The position numbers and the translations under genes were made by a program. Below the pieces are notes generated by a model, which saw only the letters and a list, made by a program, of their open reading frames with translations, did not search any database and was not told the origin of the DNA. Positions 27,084 to 35,451 of a stretch of DNA of 63,834 bases are shown in pieces. Source of the stretch: an uncultured Alphaproteobacteria bacterium (GTDB lineage Bacteria > Pseudomonadota > Alphaproteobacteria > Rhodobacterales > Rhodobacteraceae); the NCBI GenBank assembly GCA_902533625.1, contig CACAMI010000009.1, positions 1 to 63,834 on the forward strand, in the 5' to 3' direction. How positions within the stretch are numbered: the stretch's first letter is position 1; every line of letters starts with the position of its first letter.

Positions 27084-27947
27084 ATGAAAAAATCATCTGC
27101 AATTATCACAATCCTCTCAGGTAGTATTTTTATGAGTTTCGTTGGATTGCTTTTGAGATTAATTGAAGAAGCAAATGGGTTTCAGGTTCTTTTTTACCGA
27201 TCATTTGGAATAGCTCTAATAATACTAATCTTTATATGCATTAGACGTAGAATCGGTCCTATAACTTGTCTTAGAACCCTTGACTGGAATGATTTTTGGA
27301 TTGGAGTAAATCTATCAATAGCTTTTTCAATGTATGTATTTGCCATGTTTAATAGTTCTGTAGCTTCAACACTTTTTATCTTAAGTATTACACCATTTAT
27401 AGCGGCCTTTCTCGGATGGGTTTTTCTAAACGAGCGCTTAAGTATTGGAACACTAATTTCTATAGCAATTGCTTGTCTGGGAGTAGTAATAATGATTTTC
27501 GATGGCCTGGAGCTTGAGCGAACATTAGGAAACATATTTGCTCTCATTTCAGGTTTTTCATTTTCAATTGCAATTTTGTTAGCAAGATTAGGTCGGAAGG
27601 ATGACGTGCTTGGTGGAACTTTCCTTGGGGGCGTATTTTGTATTTTAGTTGGGTTTATAGCTTGTTTTTATGGCGGTTTTGGCTTTCAAATATCTCTTTA
27701 TGATTTCGTTCTTCTTATTTTTATGGGAAGCTTAACTATAGGAATTGGGATAATGCTGGTTACATGGGGTACACCCTTTGTTCCAACATCTGAGGTTTGT
27801 TTATTAGTCTTACTTGAAAGTGTATTGGGAAGCATTTGGCCTTGGATATTCCTGAGTGAACAAATGACCTTTATGGAGATCATTGGGTCTTGTTTAATAC
27901 TATTCTCAATAATTATTTTTTCACTTATGAACAAAAGGTCTAGATAG
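27084..27947 (+). CDS. EamA-family drug/metabolite transporter
   Basis: Inner-membrane transporter of the DMT superfamily with ten predicted hydrophobic segments in 287 residues and the EamA duplicated architecture. The N-terminal half contains LLLRLIEEANGFQVLFYRS, and the same pattern recurs in the transporter encoded at 50523, so the two are paralogs. Such proteins usually export amino acids or other metabolites, and the substrate cannot be read from sequence. Its stop codon lies 1 base from the convergent DUF1185 gene, leaving no room for a separate terminator. Confidence 0.87.
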   Translation: MKKSSAIITILSGSIFMSFVGLLLRLIEEANGFQVLFYRSFGIALIILIFICIRRRIGPITCLRTLDWNDFWIGVNLSIAFSMYVFAMFNSSVASTLFILSITPFIAAFLGWVFLNERLSIGTLISIAIACLGVVIMIFDGLELERTLGNIFALISGFSFSIAILLARLGRKDDVLGGTFLGGVFCILVGFIACFYGGFGFQISLYDFVLLIFMGSLTIGIGIMLVTWGTPFVPTSEVCLLVLLESVLGSIWPWIFLSEQMTFMEIIGSCLILFSIIIFSLMNKRSR

Positions 27948-27948
27948 A

Positions 27949-28551
27949 TTAAACTCCAGCAGGATTGTCTACGCTCTTTCCTAATCTCTCTAAATCTGAA
28001 TAACGATCCCCTATTCTATGGTGAGGTCGGCCACTTGTGGCAGCCCCAAGTGCAACAACTATCTCATCGACATCCGGAGCATCATATATCGAAAATTGTA
28101 CTGTGATATAATGCGACCTTCTACCCGTATCATGCTTGTCCATTAGCGGTATATTAATCTGAGTATTTGCTGGACCTCTGGTGTTAGTGAAACCAAGATA
28201 ACTTTTTGCATTTACAGCCTCTCTATAAAAATTTCCAAATTTCAAAGTGTGAATAATGGCCGATGCATGTTCAATCTCACAGCTTGAACCTGAAACAGCC
28301 GCCTTTCCATAAGCCTCGATTTTTTCTCCTGAACCCACCAAAGAAATTAATCGATCTGTAAGAGCTCTTCCCATTACTGGTGCTATTCGGTCAATTTTGG
28401 GAGAAAGATCCTCTACAAAACCCATTCCCTTCCACGGATTGGTTAAAACTGCAGCCACACCTATTATTCTCAAAACAGGATTTGCATTTTTGTTGCCTTC
28501 TTTATAAATATCTTCGTCAAAAGTAACTATTTTTCTTAATTCATCGATCAT
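27949..28551 (-). CDS. DUF1185 family protein (so-called amino acid synthesis family)
   Basis: A 200-residue protein of the DUF1185/AA_synth family. Recognisable blocks are AVLTNPWKGMGFVEDLSP, YGKAAVSGSSCEIEHASAI and a C-terminal DEIVVALGAATSGRPHHRIGDR. The name is historical and no reaction is established to my knowledge. In other proteobacteria it often occurs, sometimes as two copies, with flavin monooxygenases, RidA and alpha/beta hydrolases. That is also the context here: it follows the CoA-transferase/flavin-reductase gene by 10 bases and probably works on an intermediate of that pathway. Confidence 0.85.
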   Translation of the reverse strand: MIDELRKIVTFDEDIYKEGNKNANPVLRIIGVAAVLTNPWKGMGFVEDLSPKIDRIAPVMGRALTDRLISLVGSGEKIEAYGKAAVSGSSCEIEHASAIIHTLKFGNFYREAVNAKSYLGFTNTRGPANTQINIPLMDKHDTGRRSHYITVQFSIYDAPDVDEIVVALGAATSGRPHHRIGDRYSDLERLGKSVDNPAGV

Positions 28552-28561
28552 ACTTTTCTCC

Positions 28562-30691
28562 TCATTCTTTAAAATTTCTAACTATTCCTTCATTATGATC
28601 TCCTTCATATAGACCAAATGAATTGTTTTTGTGCTCTATTATATATCTATTGACCATGATCTCTTCAGCTTCATCTGAAAATTTTAAACCCTTAATACGA
28701 TCAAGAGAAATGAATTCCAGATTGATTTCAGAATCTACTTTATTTGGAATCAAGGACCCGTCTCCACGATAAAAAATAGCATATTTTTGTTTAGGTTTAT
28801 CGTGATATACGGAATATAAACTCTCAATTTGACACGAAATACCAATCCTAATCAAATATTCTATAAGGCCTTCAACACCATTCTTTGGGTTGTCGGCTCT
28901 AGGAAGGCAGTAAGTAGAATTAAATCTTGTTAGCAGCATTTCAGAATTCTTGTTTACTAATATGACCCCAAGTGAAGTTAGTCCTGTTTTTGAAGCAATG
29001 TTTGCTAAAGATTTTTCATGACCTAGAGATATATATTCACCACGGAAATAACATAACGGACTACCAACGGTTGACGAGAAATTTTCAACTTCTCCAAGTA
29101 GAATAATATGATCACCAGCATCAAAAGAATTCTTTGTTTTGCAAGTAAAATAAGCTAAACAATCTTCTATAATAGGCATTTGATTCATGTCATTCTTCCA
29201 TTTCAAGACCTCAAATTTATCCTCTCTCTGAGTAGCAAAAATACTTGCAGTACTTTTTTGTTCTTCTGAAAGAACATTTACGCAGAAATGCTCTGAGTCT
29301 AAAAAGACATCTAAACTCTTTGCCTTTTTGCTAACACAAATTAATAAGAGCGGTGGATCAAGTGATACAGATGAAAATGAGTTTGCAGTAAATCCTCTGG
29401 GGATGCCGTCGCCTTGCTTAGTCGTAATAATAGTTACTCCAGTGGCGAAAGTTCCAAAGGCCTTTCTTAGATCATTTGGATCAATTTTATCATCTAAAAC
29501 TTTGTTTTTTAGATAAAAAGAGTTATGTTGACCTAAAATGGGAGGAGAATTAAATTCAGTTTTTTTGAAAGAACTAAAATTTAAAGGATTGCCCGCAACA
29601 CGCCATGAAGGTAACGAATCTGGATGACTTATTTCTTCAATAATCCTTCTGCTTTTCACATGTGGGTCGTCAAGAATTTCCTTTACATTGTTAACAGGAC
29701 CAAATGGCACCTTTCCTCCTAATAAGGTGCTCAATTCACTTTTTGTGTACTCTTCTGTCCATGTGGCAACTGTAGAATTGACAAGATCGATATTGTTTCG
29801 CCTCTCCTCAGAGGAGGAAAAATTTTTCATACTAATAAATTCATCTTTATTAAATAGGGTCGCTAATTCAATCCAAAAGTGGTTTTCGACTACAGCCAAG
29901 GCAATATTTCCGTCTTTTGCAGGAAAAATCCCAAAAGGTGCAATGAAAGGATGAAAGTTTCCAGAAGGTTTAGGGATCTCATTGGTATAGCCATATTGGT
30001 AAATAGCTCGCTCACAAAGGCTGATCATTGCGTCATACATAGCTAAATCAACAAATTGGCCATTTCCAGTCTTTTCCGCATGCCTTAAAGCGGACATAAT
30101 GCCAAACGATAGCATAAGGCCGCTAAATATATCGCCAATTCCAGGTCCAATTTTTAAGGGACTATCCTCATCCACACCAGTAAGACCAATGGGTCCACCC
30201 ATAGCCTGAGCTACGACATCATAGGAAGGCCAATTTAAGTATGGACTACCTCCAGATCTAAAATCTCCAAAACCTCTTATAGCCCCATATACTAACCTTG
30301 GATTTATTTCAGACAGAGCTTCGTAGCCTAAACCCAGTCGTTCCATCACTCCTGGCCTGAAATTTTCTATCAAGATATCAGCAGTCTTTACAAGGTCTAA
30401 AAACGATTGATTATCCTTCTTAACTTTTAAATTAAGACAAATACTTTTTTTATTCCTATTTAAGCTAACAAAGTAACCGGCCCATTTCTTCTCACTATCA
30501 TCTTTCCTATAAGGTCCATTCCCTCTACTGGAATCTCCTTTTTCATCCTCTATCTTTATAACCTCAGCTCCGTTATCAGCTAACATCATACTGCAATAGG
30601 GCCCTGAAAGCATTCGAGTTAGATCCAAAACCCTTATCCCGAAAAGTATTCCTTTGGAATTATTTTTTCCTTGGCTTTCTTTTTTGTGCAT
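28562..30691 (-). CDS. CoA-transferase / flavin reductase / Nudix-like fusion protein
   Basis: A 709-residue protein with three parts. Residues about 15-395 are a family III (CaiB/BaiF) CoA-transferase with VLDLTRMLSGPYCSMMLAD, ENFRPGVMERLG and a candidate catalytic Asp187 in GPGIGDIFSG. Residues about 405-555 are a flavin reductase-like FMN domain (FATGVTIITT, GFTANSFSSVSLDPPLL, FCVNVLS, GDHIILLGEV). Residues about 570-690 resemble a Nudix fold (LGVILVNKNSEMLLTRF) but lack a complete Nudix box. The parts join without a linker gap and with no stop. The flavin reductase could supply reduced flavin to the luciferase-like monooxygenase at 33591. The CoA-transferase half suits CoA activation of a carboxylate such as gamma-butyrobetaine, which is inference. 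Confidence 0.87.
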   Translation of the reverse strand: MHKKESQGKNNSKGILFGIRVLDLTRMLSGPYCSMMLADNGAEVIKIEDEKGDSSRGNGPYRKDDSEKKWAGYFVSLNRNKKSICLNLKVKKDNQSFLDLVKTADILIENFRPGVMERLGLGYEALSEINPRLVYGAIRGFGDFRSGGSPYLNWPSYDVVAQAMGGPIGLTGVDEDSPLKIGPGIGDIFSGLMLSFGIMSALRHAEKTGNGQFVDLAMYDAMISLCERAIYQYGYTNEIPKPSGNFHPFIAPFGIFPAKDGNIALAVVENHFWIELATLFNKDEFISMKNFSSSEERRNNIDLVNSTVATWTEEYTKSELSTLLGGKVPFGPVNNVKEILDDPHVKSRRIIEEISHPDSLPSWRVAGNPLNFSSFKKTEFNSPPILGQHNSFYLKNKVLDDKIDPNDLRKAFGTFATGVTIITTKQGDGIPRGFTANSFSSVSLDPPLLLICVSKKAKSLDVFLDSEHFCVNVLSEEQKSTASIFATQREDKFEVLKWKNDMNQMPIIEDCLAYFTCKTKNSFDAGDHIILLGEVENFSSTVGSPLCYFRGEYISLGHEKSLANIASKTGLTSLGVILVNKNSEMLLTRFNSTYCLPRADNPKNGVEGLIEYLIRIGISCQIESLYSVYHDKPKQKYAIFYRGDGSLIPNKVDSEINLEFISLDRIKGLKFSDEAEEIMVNRYIIEHKNNSFGLYEGDHNEGIVRNFKE

Positions 30692-30695
30692 TCTA

Positions 30696-31478
30696 TCAAC
30701 TATCTAAGAAACTTAAAATTTTATCATTAACAGATTTTGGGTCCTCAACAAGTGCCATATGGCGTAACTTTTTTAGGATCACAACTTTTGAATTTGGCAA
30801 ATCGTTTGAAATTTTATGAGCTACTCCTGGGCCATTTGCAAAATCTTCGTCGCAAGTCAAAATAAGTGCGCGGGTTGAACATGGATTCCCGCTTAATTCG
30901 ATTGAACCAAAATAAAGTAATGGATATATTTCAGAATAAACATTTTTATCATTTGATCTTATCCAATGACGAGTCAATTCCATAATTTGAGTATTATTTT
31001 TTCTAAAGTCATCGCTAAACCATCTATGTAATGCGGCATCCACCGTTGCATCTGCACCTTTGTTTTTAACCAAGTTAGCTCTAGATTCAACTTCAATTTT
31101 TTCTTTTTCAGAAGATTTATTTGGAGAATTTAGAAGAACCAATGACTTAACTTTTTTTGGAAATATGATTGAGAACTTGCGAGCTATCATCGCACCCAGA
31201 GAAAAACCTATTAACGTTACCTCATTTAGGTTTAAATGCTCCAGTAAATCATTAAGTTGATTTGCAAAGTCTTGTAAGGAGGGTTTTAAGTTAGTGGGAT
31301 CACTTTCACCATGACCTTTTAAGTCATATAAAATAATATTATACGATTTAAGCAAGGGTATTTGCCAAGTCCAAACATCTAGATTCAAGCCAAGACCGTG
31401 GACTAAGACTAAATAATTATTAGATAAATTGCTCTTGATTACTTTAAAGCAGGTACCATCAACATATTGTCTCTTCAT
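30696..31478 (-). CDS. Alpha/beta-fold hydrolase (RutD/PcaD-like)
   Basis: Cytosolic serine hydrolase of 260 residues. The oxyanion motif LVHGLGLNLDVW, the nucleophile elbow GFSLGA (Ser93), an acid in the LILTCDEDFAN region and the catalytic His in KKLRHMALVEDP give a complete triad. Similar enzymes hydrolyse enol-lactones (PcaD), carbamates (RutD) or amides. The gene lies 4 bases upstream of the CoA-transferase/flavin-reductase gene and 32 bases after ridA, in an operon whose composition recalls Rut. A role in hydrolysing a ring-opened amide or ester intermediate is likely but unproven. Confidence 0.86.
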   Translation of the reverse strand: MKRQYVDGTCFKVIKSNLSNNYLVLVHGLGLNLDVWTWQIPLLKSYNIILYDLKGHGESDPTNLKPSLQDFANQLNDLLEHLNLNEVTLIGFSLGAMIARKFSIIFPKKVKSLVLLNSPNKSSEKEKIEVESRANLVKNKGADATVDAALHRWFSDDFRKNNTQIMELTRHWIRSNDKNVYSEIYPLLYFGSIELSGNPCSTRALILTCDEDFANGPGVAHKISNDLPNSKVVILKKLRHMALVEDPKSVNDKILSFLDS

Positions 31479-31510
31479 TGTTTTTGCCTTTTTAACTCCT
31501 TAAGCAAGGT

Positions 31511-31897
31511 TTACTCTGGATCATAAGCGACGACCTCTATTTCAACCTTCACATCTACAAGCAATTCATTTAAGATAGCTGATCTTGCAGGAGGCTCTTT
31601 CGGAAAGTATGTTCCATATACCTCGTTGAAACCAGGAAAATCTTGTCTATCCTTTAGCCAAACCATTGCTTTTACTACGTTCGAAAAGTCACAACCCGCC
31701 TCCGATAGAGTAGCTTTAATTTCTTCCAGAACAACTGTGGTTTGTTCTTCGATTGTACCTTCAGTCATAACTTTTCCATTTATCATTGGTATCTGGCCAG
31801 TTAGAAATATAAAATCTCCTGCCCTTACCGCCTTTGATAGCGAAAGTTCACGGCCATTTATTATGATTGGGCCACCAATAATCTTTTTTTTCCCCAT
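31511..31897 (-). CDS. RidA-family (YjgF/RutC-like) enamine/imine deaminase
   Basis: Small trimeric RidA-fold protein of 128 residues. It has FIFLTGQIPM, FSNVVKAMVWLKD and FNEVYGTYFP, and the conserved arginine in PPARSAI that positions the imine in active RidA proteins. RidA family enzymes hydrolyse reactive enamines and imines to ketones and ammonia, and RutC belongs here. It is the first gene of the leftward operon, so it is transcribed from the divergent region shared with the aldehyde dehydrogenase. It probably clears an imine or acrylate-type intermediate. Confidence 0.88.
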   Translation of the reverse strand: MGKKKIIGGPIIINGRELSLSKAVRAGDFIFLTGQIPMINGKVMTEGTIEEQTTVVLEEIKATLSEAGCDFSNVVKAMVWLKDRQDFPGFNEVYGTYFPKEPPARSAILNELLVDVKVEIEVVAYDPE

Positions 31898-32069
31898 TTT
31901 TACCTCTTTAACGTTTGTTAGAAGAATATACCTATTGATTTACTAATTAATAATCAAAACTATTTGCTGGACTATAAACTAATGTATAATGTTATCAAAG
32001 ATATGTTGCTCGTTTATTTCTAAATTTGATGAGGCATACTTATATTGATACGACACTATTGGAGTTTTT
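31898..32069. promoter_or_regulatory. Divergent control region of the catabolic island
   Basis: The 172 bases between the ATG codons of ridA (leftward) and the aldehyde dehydrogenase gene (rightward) must hold promoters for both catabolic operons. For the rightward gene a TATAAT is seen at 31985-31990 with only a weak TTGCTG at 31964-31969, spacer 15. A GGAG ribosome-binding site precedes the ATG at 32070. No regulator gene is encoded next to it. Confidence 0.4.
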
Positions 32070-33551
32070 ATGGCAAACTTAATAAATTACAAAATGTTGA
32101 TAAATGGTGCTTGGGTAAATGCATCTAATGAAAAGACATTTAATAGTACCAATCCTACGACAGGTGAAATTTGGTGCTCAATACCAGAATCTACTGAAGC
32201 CGATGTGAATAATGCGGTTGAATCTGCATACTCGGCTTTCAGCGAGGGTCCTTGGTCAAAAATGACGCCCACACAAAGAGGAGACTGCCTTCGACGTCTT
32301 GCCGAAGTTTTGGCAAATAAATCAGAGGACCTTGGAAGAGTTGAGACTGTAGATACAGGAAAAATGCTGAAAGAAACAAAATGGCAAGCCAAGTACATTT
32401 CACAATTCTTTAACTTTTATGCTGGATGCGCTGATAAGGTGAGTGGCGATACTCTTCCTATAGATAAGCCCGACTTATTCGTTTTTACTAATAGGGAGCC
32501 CCTTGGCGTTGTGGCAGCAGTCGTTCCTTGGAATTCACAACTCTTTCTAGTTGCTGTAAAGATAGGTCCGGCTTTAGCTGCGGGCAATACAGTAGTTTTA
32601 AAAGCTTCTGAACATGCATCTGCGGCAATGTTAGAATTTGGAAAATGTATAGAAGAAGCTGGAATTCCACCGGGGGTGGTTAATATTATTACGGGTCATG
32701 GGGACCCGTGTGGAAAGGTTTTAACTTCCCATCCAAAGGTCTCACGAATCTCTTTCACCGGTGGACCTAATTCAGCAAGACATGTTGTAAAAAATTCTGC
32801 AGAGAATTTTGCGGAAGTATCTCTTGAATTGGGTGGCAAGTCTCCTTTTATCGTTTTTGATGACGCAAATATAGAAAATGCTGTAAATTGTTCTATTGCG
32901 GGAATTTTTGGAGCCACGGGTCAGAGTTGCGTAGCAGGCTCAAGAGTTTATTTACAAGAAAATATTGCAGATGAATTTTTAGATAAAATTGTCGCTCAGG
33001 CTAAAGAAATAGTAATTGGAGACCCTCTTCTTGATGACACTCAAATGGGTCCGCTTTGCACTGAGGGGCAGCTTTCCAATATTAAAGCAGAACTTAATTT
33101 TGCTCTATCAGAGGGTGGAGAAATTTTATGTGGAGGCAAATCTCCTGAGGGTTTAGGAGAATTATTCTTTGAACCTACTATTATTGCCTGCCCAAACCAA
33201 AAACTGAAAATTGTGGATACCGAGCTATTCGGACCTGTGTTAACAGTAATTAAATTTAAGGATGAAGAAGAGGTGTTGAGACTTGCTAATGATACAAAAC
33301 ATGGTTTGGCAGCTGGTATATTTAGTTCAAATAGTGCAAGATGCCTAAGGATGAGCAGATCTGTTCGTGCTGGAATTGTGTGGGTAAATACCTATCGAGT
33401 AGTCTCTCCAATTGCAGAATTTGGAGGTTTTAAGAATTCGGGTTATGGGCGAGAAAGTGGGTTTCAAGCAATTTATGACTACACAAGGCCAAAAACTATC
33501 TGGATGAATATGTCCGATGAGCCGGCGGCAAACCCGTTTGTCATGAGGTAG
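32070..33551 (+). CDS. NAD(P)-dependent aldehyde dehydrogenase
   Basis: Aldehyde dehydrogenase of 493 residues. The catalytic glutamate is in SLELGGKSPF, the nucleophilic cysteine in TGQSCVAGSR, and VPWNSQLF and SFTGGP contribute to cofactor binding. Betaine aldehyde and 4-trimethylaminobutyraldehyde dehydrogenases share these motifs, so it could form gamma-butyrobetaine for the carnitine-type genes downstream; alternatively it oxidises a semialdehyde released by the monooxygenase encoded next (39 bases away). Sequence alone does not separate the two. It is the first gene of the rightward operon. Confidence 0.92.
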   Translation: MANLINYKMLINGAWVNASNEKTFNSTNPTTGEIWCSIPESTEADVNNAVESAYSAFSEGPWSKMTPTQRGDCLRRLAEVLANKSEDLGRVETVDTGKMLKETKWQAKYISQFFNFYAGCADKVSGDTLPIDKPDLFVFTNREPLGVVAAVVPWNSQLFLVAVKIGPALAAGNTVVLKASEHASAAMLEFGKCIEEAGIPPGVVNIITGHGDPCGKVLTSHPKVSRISFTGGPNSARHVVKNSAENFAEVSLELGGKSPFIVFDDANIENAVNCSIAGIFGATGQSCVAGSRVYLQENIADEFLDKIVAQAKEIVIGDPLLDDTQMGPLCTEGQLSNIKAELNFALSEGGEILCGGKSPEGLGELFFEPTIIACPNQKLKIVDTELFGPVLTVIKFKDEEEVLRLANDTKHGLAAGIFSSNSARCLRMSRSVRAGIVWVNTYRVVSPIAEFGGFKNSGYGRESGFQAIYDYTRPKTIWMNMSDEPAANPFVMR

Positions 33552-33590
33552 TTTAAATATTCTGGTTAGCTAAAAGAAAGGAAATTTTAC

Positions 33591-34631
33591 TTGAAATTTG
33601 ATCTAGCAATTAATCTTGAGCGGGTGGATGACTCCATTAGCATGAAAGATGTAAAAAATCACACCTTGGAAATGGTTCAAATTGCTGATGCTGCAGGATT
33701 TAATATAGTTTGGGCTGCCGAACATCACGCTCTCGAAATGACTATTGCTCCAAACCCTTTTCAGATTCTAACATGGTGGGCAGCTCATACTAATAATGTA
33801 AGGCTTGGTACAGCTGTTGCCGCAGCGGCCTACTGGCATCCAATCAAACTTGCAGGTGAAGCAGCTTTTACAGACCTCATTACTGAGGGCAGGCTTGAAT
33901 TTGGAATCGGCTCAGGTGCCTATCAAAGAGAATTTGACAGAATGCACCCTGGACTCAAACAATCTGATGCTTGGAAGTATATGCAGGAAACATTGCCTGT
34001 AATTCGAAAGCTTTGGCAGGGTGATTGTGAGCATGATGGAGAGTTTTGGTCTTTCCCTAAAGCGACATCAGTGCCAAAGCCTGTGCAAGAAAATGGTCCG
34101 CCTATTTGGGTTGCTGCACGCGCGCCAATCACCTTTGAATATGCCGTTAAGAACAATTGCCACGTAATGTCTTGGCCTCTTACACGATCATTTTCAGAAG
34201 CAGAGCTTTACAACCAAAGGCTTAAAGATGCTATGAGTGCTTCTGAAAGCAATTTCAGTCCTACCTTTGCTATGATGAGGCATGCAGCCGTTTATGAAAC
34301 CAAATCAGAGGCAGAGATTTACGTAAGTGCAATACAGAAAATACTTGGCCAATTTGAAAATTTATTTAAAAATTTAGATGATGTGAAGAACGGATTTCCA
34401 AAAGGTATTGACCTTAAAGATCTACAGAATAGAGATGAGTATGACCCTTTAATGCTTCAAGAAAATCTTATGTTTGGAACTCCCGATGATGTCATAAGTA
34501 AATTAAAGAGGTATAAAAATCTTGGAGTTGATAACTTTATTTATTATGCTTCTATGGGACTTGGACATAAAGAACAGAAAAAGTCTCTGAAGCTTTTTTG
34601 CAATGAAGTAATACCTGCGTTTAAGCAATAG
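33591..34631 (+). CDS. Luciferase-like (LLM) flavin-dependent monooxygenase
   Basis: Bacterial-luciferase-family TIM-barrel oxygenase of 346 residues. Motifs are GFNIVWAAEHH, NNVRLGTAV, HPIKLAGEAAF, GRLEFGIGSGAY and, at the C-terminus, GTPDDVISKL and NFIYYASMG. The family uses reduced FMN from a separate reductase; a flavin-reductase domain is encoded divergently in the fusion at 28562. RutA (pyrimidine ring opening) and TgnA (trigonelline ring opening) are members with this logic, but I cannot place this protein in either subgroup. The start is TTG at 33591 with AAAGGAA upstream. The enoyl-CoA hydratase gene follows after 14 bases. Confidence 0.9.
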   Translation: MKFDLAINLERVDDSISMKDVKNHTLEMVQIADAAGFNIVWAAEHHALEMTIAPNPFQILTWWAAHTNNVRLGTAVAAAAYWHPIKLAGEAAFTDLITEGRLEFGIGSGAYQREFDRMHPGLKQSDAWKYMQETLPVIRKLWQGDCEHDGEFWSFPKATSVPKPVQENGPPIWVAARAPITFEYAVKNNCHVMSWPLTRSFSEAELYNQRLKDAMSASESNFSPTFAMMRHAAVYETKSEAEIYVSAIQKILGQFENLFKNLDDVKNGFPKGIDLKDLQNRDEYDPLMLQENLMFGTPDDVISKLKRYKNLGVDNFIYYASMGLGHKEQKKSLKLFCNEVIPAFKQ

Positions 34632-34645
34632 GAAGAGTAAGTTGA

Positions 34646-35449
34646 ATGACGGACAGTATAGAAATAGTGAAAAATAATAAGGTTTTAGAGGTAAAACTTA
34701 ATAAACCTAAGGTAAACGCAATTGATCTAGAGCTTAGTCGTGCATTAGGTGATGCCTTTGCTGAACTTCGTGATAATGATGAATTGAGAGTGGGAATAGT
34801 AACTGGGGCTGGCGAAAAAATTTTCTCAGCGGGCTGGGACCTTAAGGCTGTCAACTCAGGAGAGATGGAAATGGATAACTGGTGGGAAAAGGCTGATTAT
34901 GGAGACGGGGGGTTTGCGGGTTTAACGGAGAATTGGAATTTAAATAAGCCCGTTATATGTGCTTTAAATGGTTTAGCAATCGGTGGAGGTTTTGAATTAG
35001 CACTTTCTTGTGATCTCATTATTGCAGCAGAGCATGTAGAGTTTGGCTTGCCAGAAATGCCTTTAGGAATTGTTCCAGACGCAGGAGCATTGCAGAGACT
35101 CCCAAGAAGAATTCCCCACAATATAGCCATGGAAATGTTTTTTCTTGGAAGACGAATGTCTGCGCTGGAGGCTCATCACTTCGGACTTGTTAATAAGGTA
35201 GTGAAAATGGAGGATTTGATGGATCAAGCAAGAGAATGGGCTACTCAAATTGCCTCCTATGCCCCCCTAGCTATGCAAAGCGTAAAGGAAGTTCAACGTT
35301 CAATAGAATGTGTCCCACTAAAGAATGCGTTTGCCAAAATGAGATCGGGAGATTTGGTGACATATGGCAAGATGCTAAAATCAGAAGATGCTGCTGAAGG
35401 TGTCGCAGCTTTTGTGGAAAAGCGTGACCCTAACTTTAAAGGTAAATAA
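34646..35449 (+). CDS. Crotonobetainyl-CoA hydratase-like enoyl-CoA hydratase (CaiD-like)
   Basis: Crotonase-fold hydratase of 267 residues whose sequence follows Escherichia coli CaiD closely from memory. Shared stretches include GAGEKIFSAGWDLKA, GGFAGLTENWNLNKPVI, GGGFELALSCD, PLGIVPDAGALQRLP and the C-terminal FVEKRDPNFKGK. CaiD converts crotonobetainyl-CoA to L-carnitinyl-CoA. With the neighbouring carnitine-dehydrogenase-like and BKACE genes it suggests hydration on the way from gamma-butyrobetaine to carnitine. The next gene begins 2 bases after its stop, so the two are coupled. Confidence 0.88.
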   Translation: MTDSIEIVKNNKVLEVKLNKPKVNAIDLELSRALGDAFAELRDNDELRVGIVTGAGEKIFSAGWDLKAVNSGEMEMDNWWEKADYGDGGFAGLTENWNLNKPVICALNGLAIGGGFELALSCDLIIAAEHVEFGLPEMPLGIVPDAGALQRLPRRIPHNIAMEMFFLGRRMSALEAHHFGLVNKVVKMEDLMDQAREWATQIASYAPLAMQSVKEVQRSIECVPLKNAFAKMRSGDLVTYGKMLKSEDAAEGVAAFVEKRDPNFKGK

Positions 35450-35451
35450 GA

